Origin: Candidatus Accumulibacter propinquus | GTDB taxonomy: Bacteria; Pseudomonadota; Gammaproteobacteria; Burkholderiales; Rhodocyclaceae | Direction: 5' to 3' | NCBI GenBank assembly: GCA_016714935.1 | Contig: JADKBU010000002.1 | Location: 124,001-188,000 of the forward strand | DNA: 64,000 bases | Shown: positions 36,971-45,665 of the stretch, piece by piece | Layout: every line of letters starts with the position of its first letter | Numbering within the stretch: the stretch's first letter is position 1 | Program-made: the position numbers and the translations under genes | The notes under the pieces: model-generated | Told to the model about the DNA's origin: nothing | Database searches by the model: none | What the model saw: only the letters and a program-made list of their open reading frames with translations

Positions 36971-37651
36971 ATGGCAAAGCTGATACTTAGCATGGATGGG
37001 CTGGTACTCAAGGAAATCCCGCTGGTCAAGGAACGCATGACCGTGGGCCGCAAGGCACACAACGACATCCAGATCGACAATATGGCGATCAGTGGCGAAC
37101 ATGCGGCGGTGGTGACGATTCTCAGTGATTCGTTTCTCGAGGATCTGAACAGTACCAACGGAACGCTGGTCAATGGTCAGCCGGTCAAGAAGCATTTCCT
37201 GAAGGACGGCGACGTCATCGAGCTTGGCAAATACAAGATGAAGTATCTTGCCGCACCGGCAGCCTCGGGAGAGGCCTCGGACTACAGCGGTACGGTGGGC
37301 GTCGCGTCCATTCCGGGGCCAGGGCTTGCGCATGGCGCTGATGTACTCGCCACCAGCCAGGCAGCGAGTAACGTGGCGCCGCCTGGTCCACCGGCCGCTG
37401 CGATCAGGTTGCTCAGCGGCAGCAACGCCGGCCACCAACTGCAGTTGACCAAGACGCTGACCACGCTTGGAAAGCCTGGGCAGGTGGCGGTGATTGCCCG
37501 GCGGCCGCATGGTTACTTTCTGACGCACGCAGAAGGTGCAGCCTTCCCGGTGCTGAACGGCCGGGTCGTCGATGCGCAGGCGCAGCGCCTCGAGGATCAT
37601 GACCTGATCGAGATGGCAGGTGTGAAAATGGAATTCTTTCTGAAGAACTGA
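36971..37651 (+). CDS. FHA-domain protein
   Basis: 226 residues from ATG 36971. The N-terminal 90 residues form an FHA domain with ERMTVGRKAHNDIQIDN, SGEHA and LNSTNGTLVNG, all phosphothreonine-contact positions conserved. After a Gly/Ala/Pro-rich linker the C-terminal half (RLLSGSNAGHQLQLTKTLTT, then LEDHDLIEMAGVKMEFF) looks like a second, degenerate FHA-like fold lacking the canonical phosphate contacts. It would bind phosphorylated partners controlled by the upstream PP2C. Confidence 0.9.
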   Translation: MAKLILSMDGLVLKEIPLVKERMTVGRKAHNDIQIDNMAISGEHAAVVTILSDSFLEDLNSTNGTLVNGQPVKKHFLKDGDVIELGKYKMKYLAAPAASGEASDYSGTVGVASIPGPGLAHGADVLATSQAASNVAPPGPPAAAIRLLSGSNAGHQLQLTKTLTTLGKPGQVAVIARRPHGYFLTHAEGAAFPVLNGRVVDAQAQRLEDHDLIEMAGVKMEFFLKN

Positions 37652-37744
37652 TGGGCAATCGTATGCCGCTTGGGCGAAGGTGCAACAAGACCGCAACCAA
37701 GGCAAGCGGCAGATCCGGGGAGCAGAGGATGCGGCGAAACTAGC

Positions 37745-38512
37745 ATGAAAGTCAGGGTTCTCGGCTGCAGTGGCGGGATTGGCGGCTACCATCTGCGGAC
37801 CACCTCGATGCTGATCGACCACGATATTCTCGTCGACGCGGGTACGGGTGTCGCCGATCTCCCGCTTGCCGAACTGGCGCTGATCGACCATGTCTTTCTC
37901 ACCCACTCACACCTTGACCACATTGCCTCGCTGCCGTTGTTGATCGACTCGGTCAGTGATCTGCGAGACAAACCGCTGACGGTTCATGCCACGGCCGCGA
38001 CGCTCGAGATCCTCGGCGAGCACATCTTCAACTGGGCGATCTGGCCGGATTTCACCATGATCCCAAGCCCGGAGGCAGCTCTCATGCAGTATCGGGCCAT
38101 CGCTCTGGGACAGTCCGTCCGGCTGGGCGAGAGAACGATCACGGCGCTCCCTGCCGAGCACACGGTTCCAGCGGTGGGCTATCAGCTTGATTCCGGGGCT
38201 GGCAGCCTGGTTTTCACCGGCGACACAACGGTCAATGACCGCTTTTGGCCGGTGGTCAATCGCATTGCCAATCTGCGTTATCTACTGATCGAAACCGCCT
38301 TCCCGAATCGCGAACAGCGGCTTGCGGAGTTATCCAAACACTTGTGTCCAAGCTTGCTGGCCAGTGAGTTGAGGAAGCTGTCGATCGCCGCCGAGATCTA
38401 TATCAGTCATCTCAAGCCCAGCCAGATCGAGTTGACGATGGCTGAAATCCAGGCCTGCGCCGCAGACTTCCGGCCCCGAATGCTGCAGAACAATCAGGTC
38501 TTCGAATTTTGA
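37745..38512 (+). CDS. Metallo-beta-lactamase-fold hydrolase, possible class II cyclic-nucleotide phosphodiesterase
   Basis: 255 residues from ATG 37745. The signature LTHSHLDHIASLPLLID (His54, His56, Asp58, His59) and later AEHTVPAVGY, FTGDTTVND and ISHLKPSQ fit the small phosphodiesterase branch of the fold (CpdA/PDE class II and related RNase Z-like proteins). The cyclic-nucleotide assignment is inferred from overall likeness. It stands between the FHA protein and the GAF-GspE ATPase. Confidence 0.78.
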   Translation: MKVRVLGCSGGIGGYHLRTTSMLIDHDILVDAGTGVADLPLAELALIDHVFLTHSHLDHIASLPLLIDSVSDLRDKPLTVHATAATLEILGEHIFNWAIWPDFTMIPSPEAALMQYRAIALGQSVRLGERTITALPAEHTVPAVGYQLDSGAGSLVFTGDTTVNDRFWPVVNRIANLRYLLIETAFPNREQRLAELSKHLCPSLLASELRKLSIAAEIYISHLKPSQIELTMAEIQACAADFRPRMLQNNQVFEF

Positions 38513-38635
38513 GCAATCGGCGATGAACGGGACGGCAAACCGCGGTAGATTTTCCCTGTGTGATTTCCAGTACCACCACTTGCAATACGTGCCGGCGGCA
38601 GTCCGGATGCTGCCGCGCAACGAGGATAAGCATAG

Positions 38636-41002
38636 ATGTCAGCCGACTGGCCGCTAGAAACCAACCTGGGTGACATGAGTCGCCGCCTCGGGTTCTTCAA
38701 GAACCTGCAGCGCGTCACGACCAAGATTCACGGCACCAGCAACATCGACGAAATCATCCTCGAGATGTCGGAGGATATCTGCGAGTTGTTCCACAGCGAT
38801 CGCCTGACGATCTACCTGATCAGCGACGACCGCAAGAGCATCGTCTCCAAGGTAAAAACCGGGCTCGCTTCGCATCAGGAGATCAGGTTGCCGATTTCCG
38901 AGCAGAGCGTTGCCGGCTATGTCGCCGCGACCGGCAAGGCGGTCAACATTCGCGACGTCTACGATGATCGCGAGTTGGCGGGCCATAGCCCGCGCCTGTA
39001 TTTCCTTAAAGAAGTCGATCAACGTACGGGCTACCGATCCAAGCAGATGCTGGTCGCGCCGATTGTCAACGCCCAGAACGGTGAGTTGCTGGGGGTTGTT
39101 CAACTGATCAACAATCGCTCGGACATCCCGTTTCCGGGCGTCGCCGACGAAGGCATCCAGGCCCTGGCACAGACCCTGGCGGTAGCCTTTGCGCAGCGCC
39201 AGAAGGAACGCCCGGTGCTGAAAGGGAAATACGATGCACTGGTGAGCGATGCGATCATCTCGTCCGCTGAATTTGAACTCGCGCAACGTTCTGCACGCCG
39301 CAAGAACAGCAGTCTCGAAGAAGTCCTGCGCATGGAATTCCAGGTTGAATTGCCGGCGATCGGGGCGTCACTGGCCAAGTTCTTCGGCGTTCCTTACGAG
39401 CCCTTCCAGAGCGAGCGCATCCGGCCGATCGATCTGCTGAAGAATCTCAAGCGGGACTACGCCGAGGCCAATCACTGGCTGCCGATCGAGGAGACCAGCG
39501 AGGGCGTGGTGGTGGTCACCATCGACCCTGAGCGCCTCAAGGGTTCGCGGATGGTCAACAACATTTTCCCGAAGCGGCGGATTGTTTACCGCGTCACCAC
39601 GCAGCGGGATTTCTCGCAACTGGTCGACCAATTCTTCGGCGCCCTGTCGAACATCGATTCGGTCGGGGATCTGCTGTCCGGTCTCGACGACGATGAAGTG
39701 GGCGATACGCCCGGCAGTAATGCCGAGGTCCTCAGTGCCGCAGCGGACAACGAACTCGTGCGGCTGGTTAACAAGATCATCGTCGATGCCTACCAGAAAG
39801 GGGCCTCCGATATTCACATCGAACCTCGGCCCGGCAAGGAAAAGACGCTGATTCGCTTCCGTCGGGATGGTTCTCTGGCGCCTTACATCGAAGTGCCGGC
39901 ATCCTATCGCAGCGCCCTGATCGCGCGCCTGAAAATCATGTCCGATCTCGATATTTCCGAGAAGCGCAGGCCACAGGATGGCAAGATGAAGTTCAAGAAG
40001 TGGGGGCCTTTGGACATCGAACTGCGCGTGGCAACGCTGCCGACGGCCGGCGGCATGGAGGATGTCGTGCTGCGCATCCTCGCCGCCGGCGAGCCGATTC
40101 CACTCGATGATCTCGGTGTGACGCCACATAACCTCGAACGGCTTAAAGACGTGATCGCCAAGCCCTACGGGCTGTTCTTCGTTTGCGGCCCGACCGGATC
40201 GGGAAAGACGACCACCCTGCATTCGATCCTGAGTTACATCAACAAGCCGGAAACGAAAATCTGGACGGCCGAGGACCCGGTCGAGATCACCCAGAAAGGT
40301 CTGCGGCAGGTACAGGTCAACAAGAAGGCAGGACTCGATTTCGCGACCGTGATGCGTGCCTTCCTGCGAGCCGACCCCGATGTGATCATGGTTGGCGAAA
40401 TGCGCGACAAGGAAACCGTGTCGATCGGCATCGAAGCGTCGCTGACCGGCCACCTGGTGTTCGCCACACTGCACACCAACAGCGCCCCGGAGTCAATCAA
40501 CCGCCTGCTTGACATGGGCATGGACCCCTTCAACTTCGCCGATGCGCTGCTGGGCATTCTTGCGCAGCGGCTCGGCAAGCGCTTGTGCAAATCATGCAAG
40601 ACTGCCTACCAGGCGACGCCGGAAGACATCCAGTTGCTGCTCTCGGAGTACTGCGCCGAAATGAAGGACACGGCGCAATGGCAGGCCGACGCGCAGGCTG
40701 CCATCGAGCGCGTGCGCCAGGAATGGCTGGCGCGCTACGCCAGCGAGGGCCGCTTCACTCTCTACCGTGCCCGCGGCTGCGATGCCTGTGCGGGTAGTGG
40801 CTACAAGGGGCGTGTCGGCCTGCACGAACTGCTGATCGGTACCGACCGCCTCAAGCGTCAGATTCAGGAGCACGCGCGCGTGGCCGAGTTGCTTACCACA
40901 GCGCTCAATGAAGGCATGCACACCCTCAAGATGGACGGCATCGAAAAAGTCCTGTCGGGAGTTACCGACCTGAAGCAGGTGCGGGCGGTCTGCATCAAGT
41001 AG
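38636..41002 (+). CDS. GAF-domain GspE/PilB-type secretion ATPase
   Basis: 788 residues. Residues 25-190 form a GAF-like sensor (DRLTIYLISDDRKSI, LPISEQSVAGYVAATGKAVN, LLGVVQLINN). Residues 195-335 resemble the N-terminal domain of type II secretion/MshE ATPases. From 370 on is the hexameric motor with the family block GASDIHIEPR, Walker A GPTGSGKTTT (518-527), Walker B DPDVIMVGEMRD, and Cys pairs CKSC and CDAC of the zinc site. It should drive assembly of a pilus-like or secretion machine, but no pilin, platform or secretin gene lies nearby. The GAF head implies ligand control. Confidence 0.88.
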   Translation: MSADWPLETNLGDMSRRLGFFKNLQRVTTKIHGTSNIDEIILEMSEDICELFHSDRLTIYLISDDRKSIVSKVKTGLASHQEIRLPISEQSVAGYVAATGKAVNIRDVYDDRELAGHSPRLYFLKEVDQRTGYRSKQMLVAPIVNAQNGELLGVVQLINNRSDIPFPGVADEGIQALAQTLAVAFAQRQKERPVLKGKYDALVSDAIISSAEFELAQRSARRKNSSLEEVLRMEFQVELPAIGASLAKFFGVPYEPFQSERIRPIDLLKNLKRDYAEANHWLPIEETSEGVVVVTIDPERLKGSRMVNNIFPKRRIVYRVTTQRDFSQLVDQFFGALSNIDSVGDLLSGLDDDEVGDTPGSNAEVLSAAADNELVRLVNKIIVDAYQKGASDIHIEPRPGKEKTLIRFRRDGSLAPYIEVPASYRSALIARLKIMSDLDISEKRRPQDGKMKFKKWGPLDIELRVATLPTAGGMEDVVLRILAAGEPIPLDDLGVTPHNLERLKDVIAKPYGLFFVCGPTGSGKTTTLHSILSYINKPETKIWTAEDPVEITQKGLRQVQVNKKAGLDFATVMRAFLRADPDVIMVGEMRDKETVSIGIEASLTGHLVFATLHTNSAPESINRLLDMGMDPFNFADALLGILAQRLGKRLCKSCKTAYQATPEDIQLLLSEYCAEMKDTAQWQADAQAAIERVRQEWLARYASEGRFTLYRARGCDACAGSGYKGRVGLHELLIGTDRLKRQIQEHARVAELLTTALNEGMHTLKMDGIEKVLSGVTDLKQVRAVCIK

Positions 41003-41296
41003 CTGCCCGCAAGGGGGGCCGCCGCGGTTGGCGAATGGCCTGGTGTTGGCGATCAGCCGGTCGGGAAGAGGGCTTCGAGACTGGTGGCCCCGAGGAGAGG
41101 AAAGTACTATGAGTGACTTCCAGCGCCAGGCAGGGAGAATCTGAAGTTGTTGTCCAGGCAGAGTTCAGCCTCGATCTGTGTGACGATCGGAACACTGGGC
41201 ATTCAAGCGGTTGCTGCAGGGGCTGAGAAAGCAAGCCTGCCCCCCTCCTATTCTTGCCGAAGCTCCCAGCCCCATCGCCACCGGCTGCGCTCGCCG

Positions 41297-41887
41297 TCAC
41301 ATGATCCGGAATTTCATCAGCACGCGTCCATCCTGCCAGATGTCGTCGGGGCTGATCGAGTTGCGGTTGAACCTGAAGGCGATCTCGGCCTTGCGGAACG
41401 CCTCGTAGACCAGTTCTGAACAGATGTACTTGCGGTCGCGGTTCTTGCGGCCGCGCTTGAAGAGAATGCGCATCGCGATGCGGAAGATTTCCCAGTTGTC
41501 GTAGGGTCTGGTCAGTTCGTCCATGCCGAAGCTGATCGCCTTCTTGAGCTTCTCGTGGTCCGGCGCGGGATCGATGCGGCCGATGATGATGTGTCCCTTG
41601 TAGGGTTTGTTGCGGCCGTGGTAGTCGCGAAGATACTTGGAAAGCGGCGCCAGGCGAACGCCGATGACGGTCTCGCTCTCCAGAACGAAGATGCGCTGCA
41701 GGTTGTCGTCGCGATAGATGATGCCGACGTGGCTCCAGACGGATCGGGTGAACCACTGGATCGTCTTCGAGAAGAAATAGCTGCCCGAGCAGAAAACCAG
41801 ATCACCGGTGCGCAGTTGGTCGCGCACCTGCTCATAGTCAAGTACGGGGAGCCTGGCGACGGTCTTGACGGCAAGGGTATCGGCCAT
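41297..41887 (-). CDS. YiiX-like permuted NlpC/P60 papain-fold protein
   Basis: 196 residues from ATG 41887 with GGAG six bases upstream. The fold is suggested by LRTGDLVFCSGS, the catalytic-type His in WSHVGIIYRDD and the Cys in KYICSELVYEAF, arranged His before Cys as in circularly permuted NlpC/P60 proteins. No signal peptide. Members act on peptidoglycan or lipids, or have unknown roles. Its start is just downstream of an amidohydrolase remnant. Confidence 0.72.
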   Translation of the reverse strand: MADTLAVKTVARLPVLDYEQVRDQLRTGDLVFCSGSYFFSKTIQWFTRSVWSHVGIIYRDDNLQRIFVLESETVIGVRLAPLSKYLRDYHGRNKPYKGHIIIGRIDPAPDHEKLKKAISFGMDELTRPYDNWEIFRIAMRILFKRGRKNRDRKYICSELVYEAFRKAEIAFRFNRNSISPDDIWQDGRVLMKFRIM

Positions 41888-41964
41888 GCGGGGCTCCGGT
41901 GAGGGGTCAAGGTTCTGCGGCCGCGGCCATCGCGAACGCGGAAAGGGCGCCGCCATGATCTGCG

Positions 41965-42270
41965 AAACAGTCGCTCGCCGTTGCGAAAGGCGATTTCTTC
42001 GGTCACCTGGGCCGGCAGTTGTCGCAACCAGGCGCGGTAGTCGGCCATGATACTGCCGTAGCTGTCCCAGCGCTCGTCGATCCAGGTATCCGATCCGATC
42101 AGAAAACGTTCCGGGTACTTTTCGAACAGCCGCTTCCAGTCGGCGCGGATCTGGCAATTGCCGTTGGTGATGCCGTAGCGGTAGGAGAGTTCGTGCCAGA
42201 GGTTCGGGTAACTGCGCAAGTAAACTTCGACCTTGGCTGGATTGGCGAATCCACGAGCGGCGCAGCTCAA
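41965..42270 (-). pseudogene. Amidohydrolase (TIM-barrel) C-terminal remnant
   Basis: On the minus strand about 100 residues match the last third of amidohydrolase-2 proteins: HELSYRYGITNGNCQIR, EKYPERFLIGSDTWIDERWD, and WLRQLPAQVTEEIAFRNGE. The N-terminal metal-binding two-thirds are absent, and the frame runs on past the normal end, out of frame with the yiiX-like gene, to 41512. This looks like a truncated gene left after a rearrangement. The 221-bp stretch from it to 42492 contains no other gene. Confidence 0.65.
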
Positions 42271-42491
42271 CCGGCTCGGTGCTCTGGCGCACAGACCACC
42301 CGGCGCCGTGCGCTCAAGATACGGAGGCAGTGCCCAGGCCCACCCGGAGGGTCAGTGATCAACTCGCAAGAACAACAAATGCCTCTCTCGATCATCAGCA
42401 GTGCCTCAGTCCCCGCCTGCCCAGGAATGGATCTTCGCCAGACTTCGCTGACCTTTGCCGGGCCGGCGCGACGCGGCACGCTGGAAGTGCC

Positions 42492-43817
42492 ATGAAGCCT
42501 GTCAAGCTGAGCTTCTGGGGCATCGCGATCGTGCTGACCGGGCTGTGCCTGGCGGCCGAGCCGCCGTTTTCGGTGCCATACGAATTCCTGGTGCTGCGTG
42601 CTTTGCTGATCAACTACAGCGGCATCATCGCCATCGGCATGATGAGCGTGGCCATGATCCTGGCGGTCAGGCCGGTCTTCTTCGAACCCTTCCTGGGTGG
42701 CCTCGACAAGATGTATCGACTGCACAAGTGGATCGGTATCGGCGCGCTGCTGATGGCCAGTACGCACTGGCTGTTGACGCAGGCACCGCAATGGCTCGTC
42801 GGTCTCGGCTTGATGGCGCGGCCTGCGCGCCATGGTGCGCCCGCGCCGGGTGAAGGCGTGCAGCAATTCTTCCAGAGTCAGCGCGGGCTGGCGGAGGGGA
42901 TCGGCGAATGGGCCTTCTACGCCACCGCGCTGTTGATCGTGCTGGCGCTGCTGAAGCGCTTTCCCTATCGCCACTTCTTCAAGACCCATCGCCTGCTGGC
43001 GGTGGCGTATCTGTTCCTGGTCTTTCATTCGGTGGTGCTGATGAAGTTCAGCTACTGGCGCGAGGCCGTCGGGCCGGTGCTGGCAGGGTTGTTGATGGCC
43101 GGCAGCGCGGCCGCCCTGGGCATCCTCTGCAGCCGCGTGGGGCAGAGCCGCCGGGCGGTGGCGGTGATCGACGAAATCAGCCGCCATCAGGACATCCACG
43201 TCCTCGAAGTGGCGATTCGGCTCAAGGGTCGATGGCGCGGTCACCAGGCCGGGCAGTTCGCTTTCGTCACTTTCGATGCGCAGGAAGGTCCGCACCCGTT
43301 CACCATCACCTCGGTGTGGAATGGCGATGGACGCCTGCGCTTTGCGATCAAGGCCCTGGGTGACTATACGCAGACCCTGCCGGCGACGCTGAAGGTCGGC
43401 GATCCGGTCAAGGTCGAGGGTCCCTACGGCCAGTTCAACTTTATCGGAAACAAACCGCGCCAGATCTGGATTGCCGGTGGTATCGGCATCACCCCGTTCG
43501 TGGCGCGCATGAAAAAACTCGCACGGCAACCCGATGGCAAGATCGTCGACCTGTTCTACAGTACCGCTCGGGCAGACGACGAGATCATCAGCCGCCTGCG
43601 ACGCGACGCGCAGGCGGCGAAGGTCACGCTGCACGTGCTCAAGGGCGGGGACACCCCGTTGACCGTGGAACGGATCACGCGGGTCGTTCCGAAATGGCAA
43701 TCCAGCGATATCTGGTTCTGTGGTCCGTCGGGCTTTGGCCATGATCTGCGACGCGATTTCCGTGCCAGGCGATTGCCTGCCGAGGACTTCCATCAAGAAC
43801 TGTTCGAACTGCGGTGA
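42492..43817 (+). CDS. Ferric-reductase-like flavocytochrome
   Basis: 441 residues from ATG 42492. N-terminal membrane helices (about residues 7-220) contain RLHKWIGIGALLMASTHW and HRLLAVAYLFLVFHS, with paired His that could ligate heme as in ferric reductase/NADPH oxidase proteins. The cytosolic half has FAD motif HPFTITSVW, GPYGQF and NAD-binding GGIGITPFVARM, and CGPSGFG at the end. It would move electrons from NAD(P)H through FAD and heme across the membrane; the acceptor is unknown. Confidence 0.88.
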   Translation: MKPVKLSFWGIAIVLTGLCLAAEPPFSVPYEFLVLRALLINYSGIIAIGMMSVAMILAVRPVFFEPFLGGLDKMYRLHKWIGIGALLMASTHWLLTQAPQWLVGLGLMARPARHGAPAPGEGVQQFFQSQRGLAEGIGEWAFYATALLIVLALLKRFPYRHFFKTHRLLAVAYLFLVFHSVVLMKFSYWREAVGPVLAGLLMAGSAAALGILCSRVGQSRRAVAVIDEISRHQDIHVLEVAIRLKGRWRGHQAGQFAFVTFDAQEGPHPFTITSVWNGDGRLRFAIKALGDYTQTLPATLKVGDPVKVEGPYGQFNFIGNKPRQIWIAGGIGITPFVARMKKLARQPDGKIVDLFYSTARADDEIISRLRRDAQAAKVTLHVLKGGDTPLTVERITRVVPKWQSSDIWFCGPSGFGHDLRRDFRARRLPAEDFHQELFELR

Positions 43818-44017
43818 CCGCCACGCCACCGTGCCACGCCAGATCGCTACCAGCCATGCTGGCGCCCGCCGCTGCTAGCGTGCCGGCCCCCCTTTCCGCC
43901 GCCGGCTGCCTGCTCTTCGCCGTCTCGCGCCTGATGAAAAGCCAGGTTAACGACGCCGACCGCCTGCGCAAGTACCTCGCGCGTTTCGGGTTCGACTGGG
44001 GCAGCGTCGCGTGCTGA
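43814..44017 (+). CDS. Possible small protein overlapping the oxidoreductase stop
   Basis: A 67-codon frame starting at GTG 43814, overlapping the previous stop by GTGA as in coupled genes. The N-terminal half is low-complexity Ala/Pro; the end reads DADRLRKYLARFGFDWGSV. I do not recognise it, and chance occurrence in GC-rich DNA is a real possibility. Confidence 0.25.
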   Translation: MTATPPCHARSLPAMLAPAAASVPAPLSAAGCLLFAVSRLMKSQVNDADRLRKYLARFGFDWGSVAC

Positions 44018-44788
44018 GAGTTTGTGAAACTATTCCCCGGGCGTTGCTGCGAAGCCAGACGCCTGGGTTAAATTGACATGGTCATTTCGAACTTCCAGCT
44101 ACCGACCATGTCCGCTACGCAAAGCCACCGTCGCCGAACCGGATCTGTTGACGATCAATCGCGCGCTGGGCATCAGCGCTGCACCAGGAGGTGCCCGAAA
44201 ACTGATCCGCTGAATCGTTTATTACGGGCTTGTAGGGCCACTTGATTTTCCTCTTGAGCGCAGGCAATTGATTCAGATGAAGGTTTCGCGGTGTTTGTTT
44301 AACATGGGCTAGGTGCGGCCAGAGGTTTTCTTCCTCACAGGCAAGTTCGTTGGTACGCAGGCGATGGCCGCCGGTATGCGTGGCCCCCATCTACCGGTGA
44401 CCGGCAGCCCTCTGCCTGGTGATCGCGGTCACCGTCTTGCCGGTATCTTCGGTGAACAGATTGCCCCGGTCATGTTGGCTGGCGCCGCGGCTCTTTTGCT
44501 TGATTCGGCCGAGACGTGGCAACCTGCGGATCACACTGGCCAGAGCACCTGCGCGGTGAACTATCAGCATCGGGATCGTCGGCGACCTTGTCGATCGTTA
44601 ACGGGTTTAGCCCGAGATGGGCGGCTGCCCCTGACGCCAAGGGTGCGTCTGCGTTGATATCACACGCCTTACTGGATCGCGATTCAGCATCAGAGGAGAA
44701 TGGCGGCCTGACGCTTTCCTGGTGGAAGGCGAGGGAACTAGGGTGCCCAAGGGCGGGATCCTGGCGGCGGGCCGAGGGGGTGTATGCC
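44018..44788. other. Stretch without a supportable gene
   Basis: About 770 bp in which the open frames have unnatural composition and none shows a family match or a good ribosome-binding site. No tRNA, IS ends or clear repeats were found. It precedes the isolated FkbM gene, so it may be the decayed edge of an acquired block. Confidence 0.4.
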
Positions 44789-45532
44789 ATGTCTCTGATA
44801 AGGAAAGTCAAGAAACTTGCTCTGCGCGACTACGTGACCGATCATCCGCGCACCTACCGGCGCTTTGGCGCGCTGTGGTTGCTGCGATATCGAAACTACA
44901 TTGATCGCAAGCTGATTCTTGGTGAGCGCTATGAGGATTCTCAGCTCGCGTACTGCGCGCAACTCATCAAGGAGCGGGGTGTTTCCTGTTTCATCGATGC
45001 AGGCGCCAATTTCGGGCTCTACTCGGTGACCCTCGCGGCTAGCCAGTCGGCCTTGAGCACCGTTGTCGCCTTTGAGCCGGACCGCCGAAATTTCAATCAC
45101 CTTTGCGCGAACATCTACCTGAACAGCCTCGACCTGCGGATAGACGCACGCCGCGTGGGCTTGAGCCACGCTAGACGATCGGTGTCCTTTCTGGTCAACA
45201 AGGGCAACAGTACGGGCATGTCGCGAATTGCCGAAACGGCGCCTGCGGGAACCAAAGCCGAGATGTTCGAGGAGACGATCATCGAAGTCGACACGCTGGA
45301 TGCTCAACTGGCGAGCATTCGGGGGCAGGTGGTCTTCCTCAAGATCGATGTCGAGGGACACGAGGAGTCGGTAATCACCGGAGGGCGATCATTTCTTGAG
45401 CGGAACCGCTGCTTCGTGCAGATGGAAATCCTGAGCAATCCGCAGGAGATGGTGTGTTGGGTACGGGATCAGATCGGCTTCTCGTACCTGCATCATATCG
45501 GTAACGACTACTTCTTCGAAAGATCCTCGTAA
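44789..45532 (+). CDS. FkbM-family SAM-dependent methyltransferase
   Basis: 247 residues from ATG 44789. The SAM motif FIDAGANFGLYSVTLA, the acidic VVAFEPDRRNFNHL, and the FkbM hallmark VVFLKIDVEGHEESVITGG are present. The family O-methylates sugars, polyketides and other glycan groups. No glycosyltransferase or polysaccharide genes are near, so its substrate is unknown. Confidence 0.9.
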   Translation: MSLIRKVKKLALRDYVTDHPRTYRRFGALWLLRYRNYIDRKLILGERYEDSQLAYCAQLIKERGVSCFIDAGANFGLYSVTLAASQSALSTVVAFEPDRRNFNHLCANIYLNSLDLRIDARRVGLSHARRSVSFLVNKGNSTGMSRIAETAPAGTKAEMFEETIIEVDTLDAQLASIRGQVVFLKIDVEGHEESVITGGRSFLERNRCFVQMEILSNPQEMVCWVRDQIGFSYLHHIGNDYFFERSS

Positions 45533-45630
45533 CGCCCAAGGGGCAAGGCTTAACGGTCCTTGGCAAACTGCGGGAAAGTTCTCGGCCCCGTGACGAAAAA
45601 ATTAAAAGTTGTCACTTACTAAAAAACTGC

Positions 45631-45659
45631 TTGCAAATCGCTGAACGGCGCGCTATCGT
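45631..45659 (+). promoter_or_regulatory. Candidate sigma70 promoter for a leaderless transcript
   Basis: TTGCAA (45631-45636), exactly 17 bp, then TATCGT (45654-45659); the ATG of the next gene lies at 45666, where transcription would start. The AT-rich segment just upstream (45599-45630) is unlike the surroundings and may aid promoter strength or bind a regulator. Confidence 0.4.
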
Positions 45660-45665
45660 TGCCGC

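Noticed and set aside
42267..43829. 520-codon minus-strand frame opposite the ferric-reductase-like gene
   Set aside because: The plus strand has the full set of FAD/NAD motifs; the reverse frame is rich in His/Arg/Gln and featureless.
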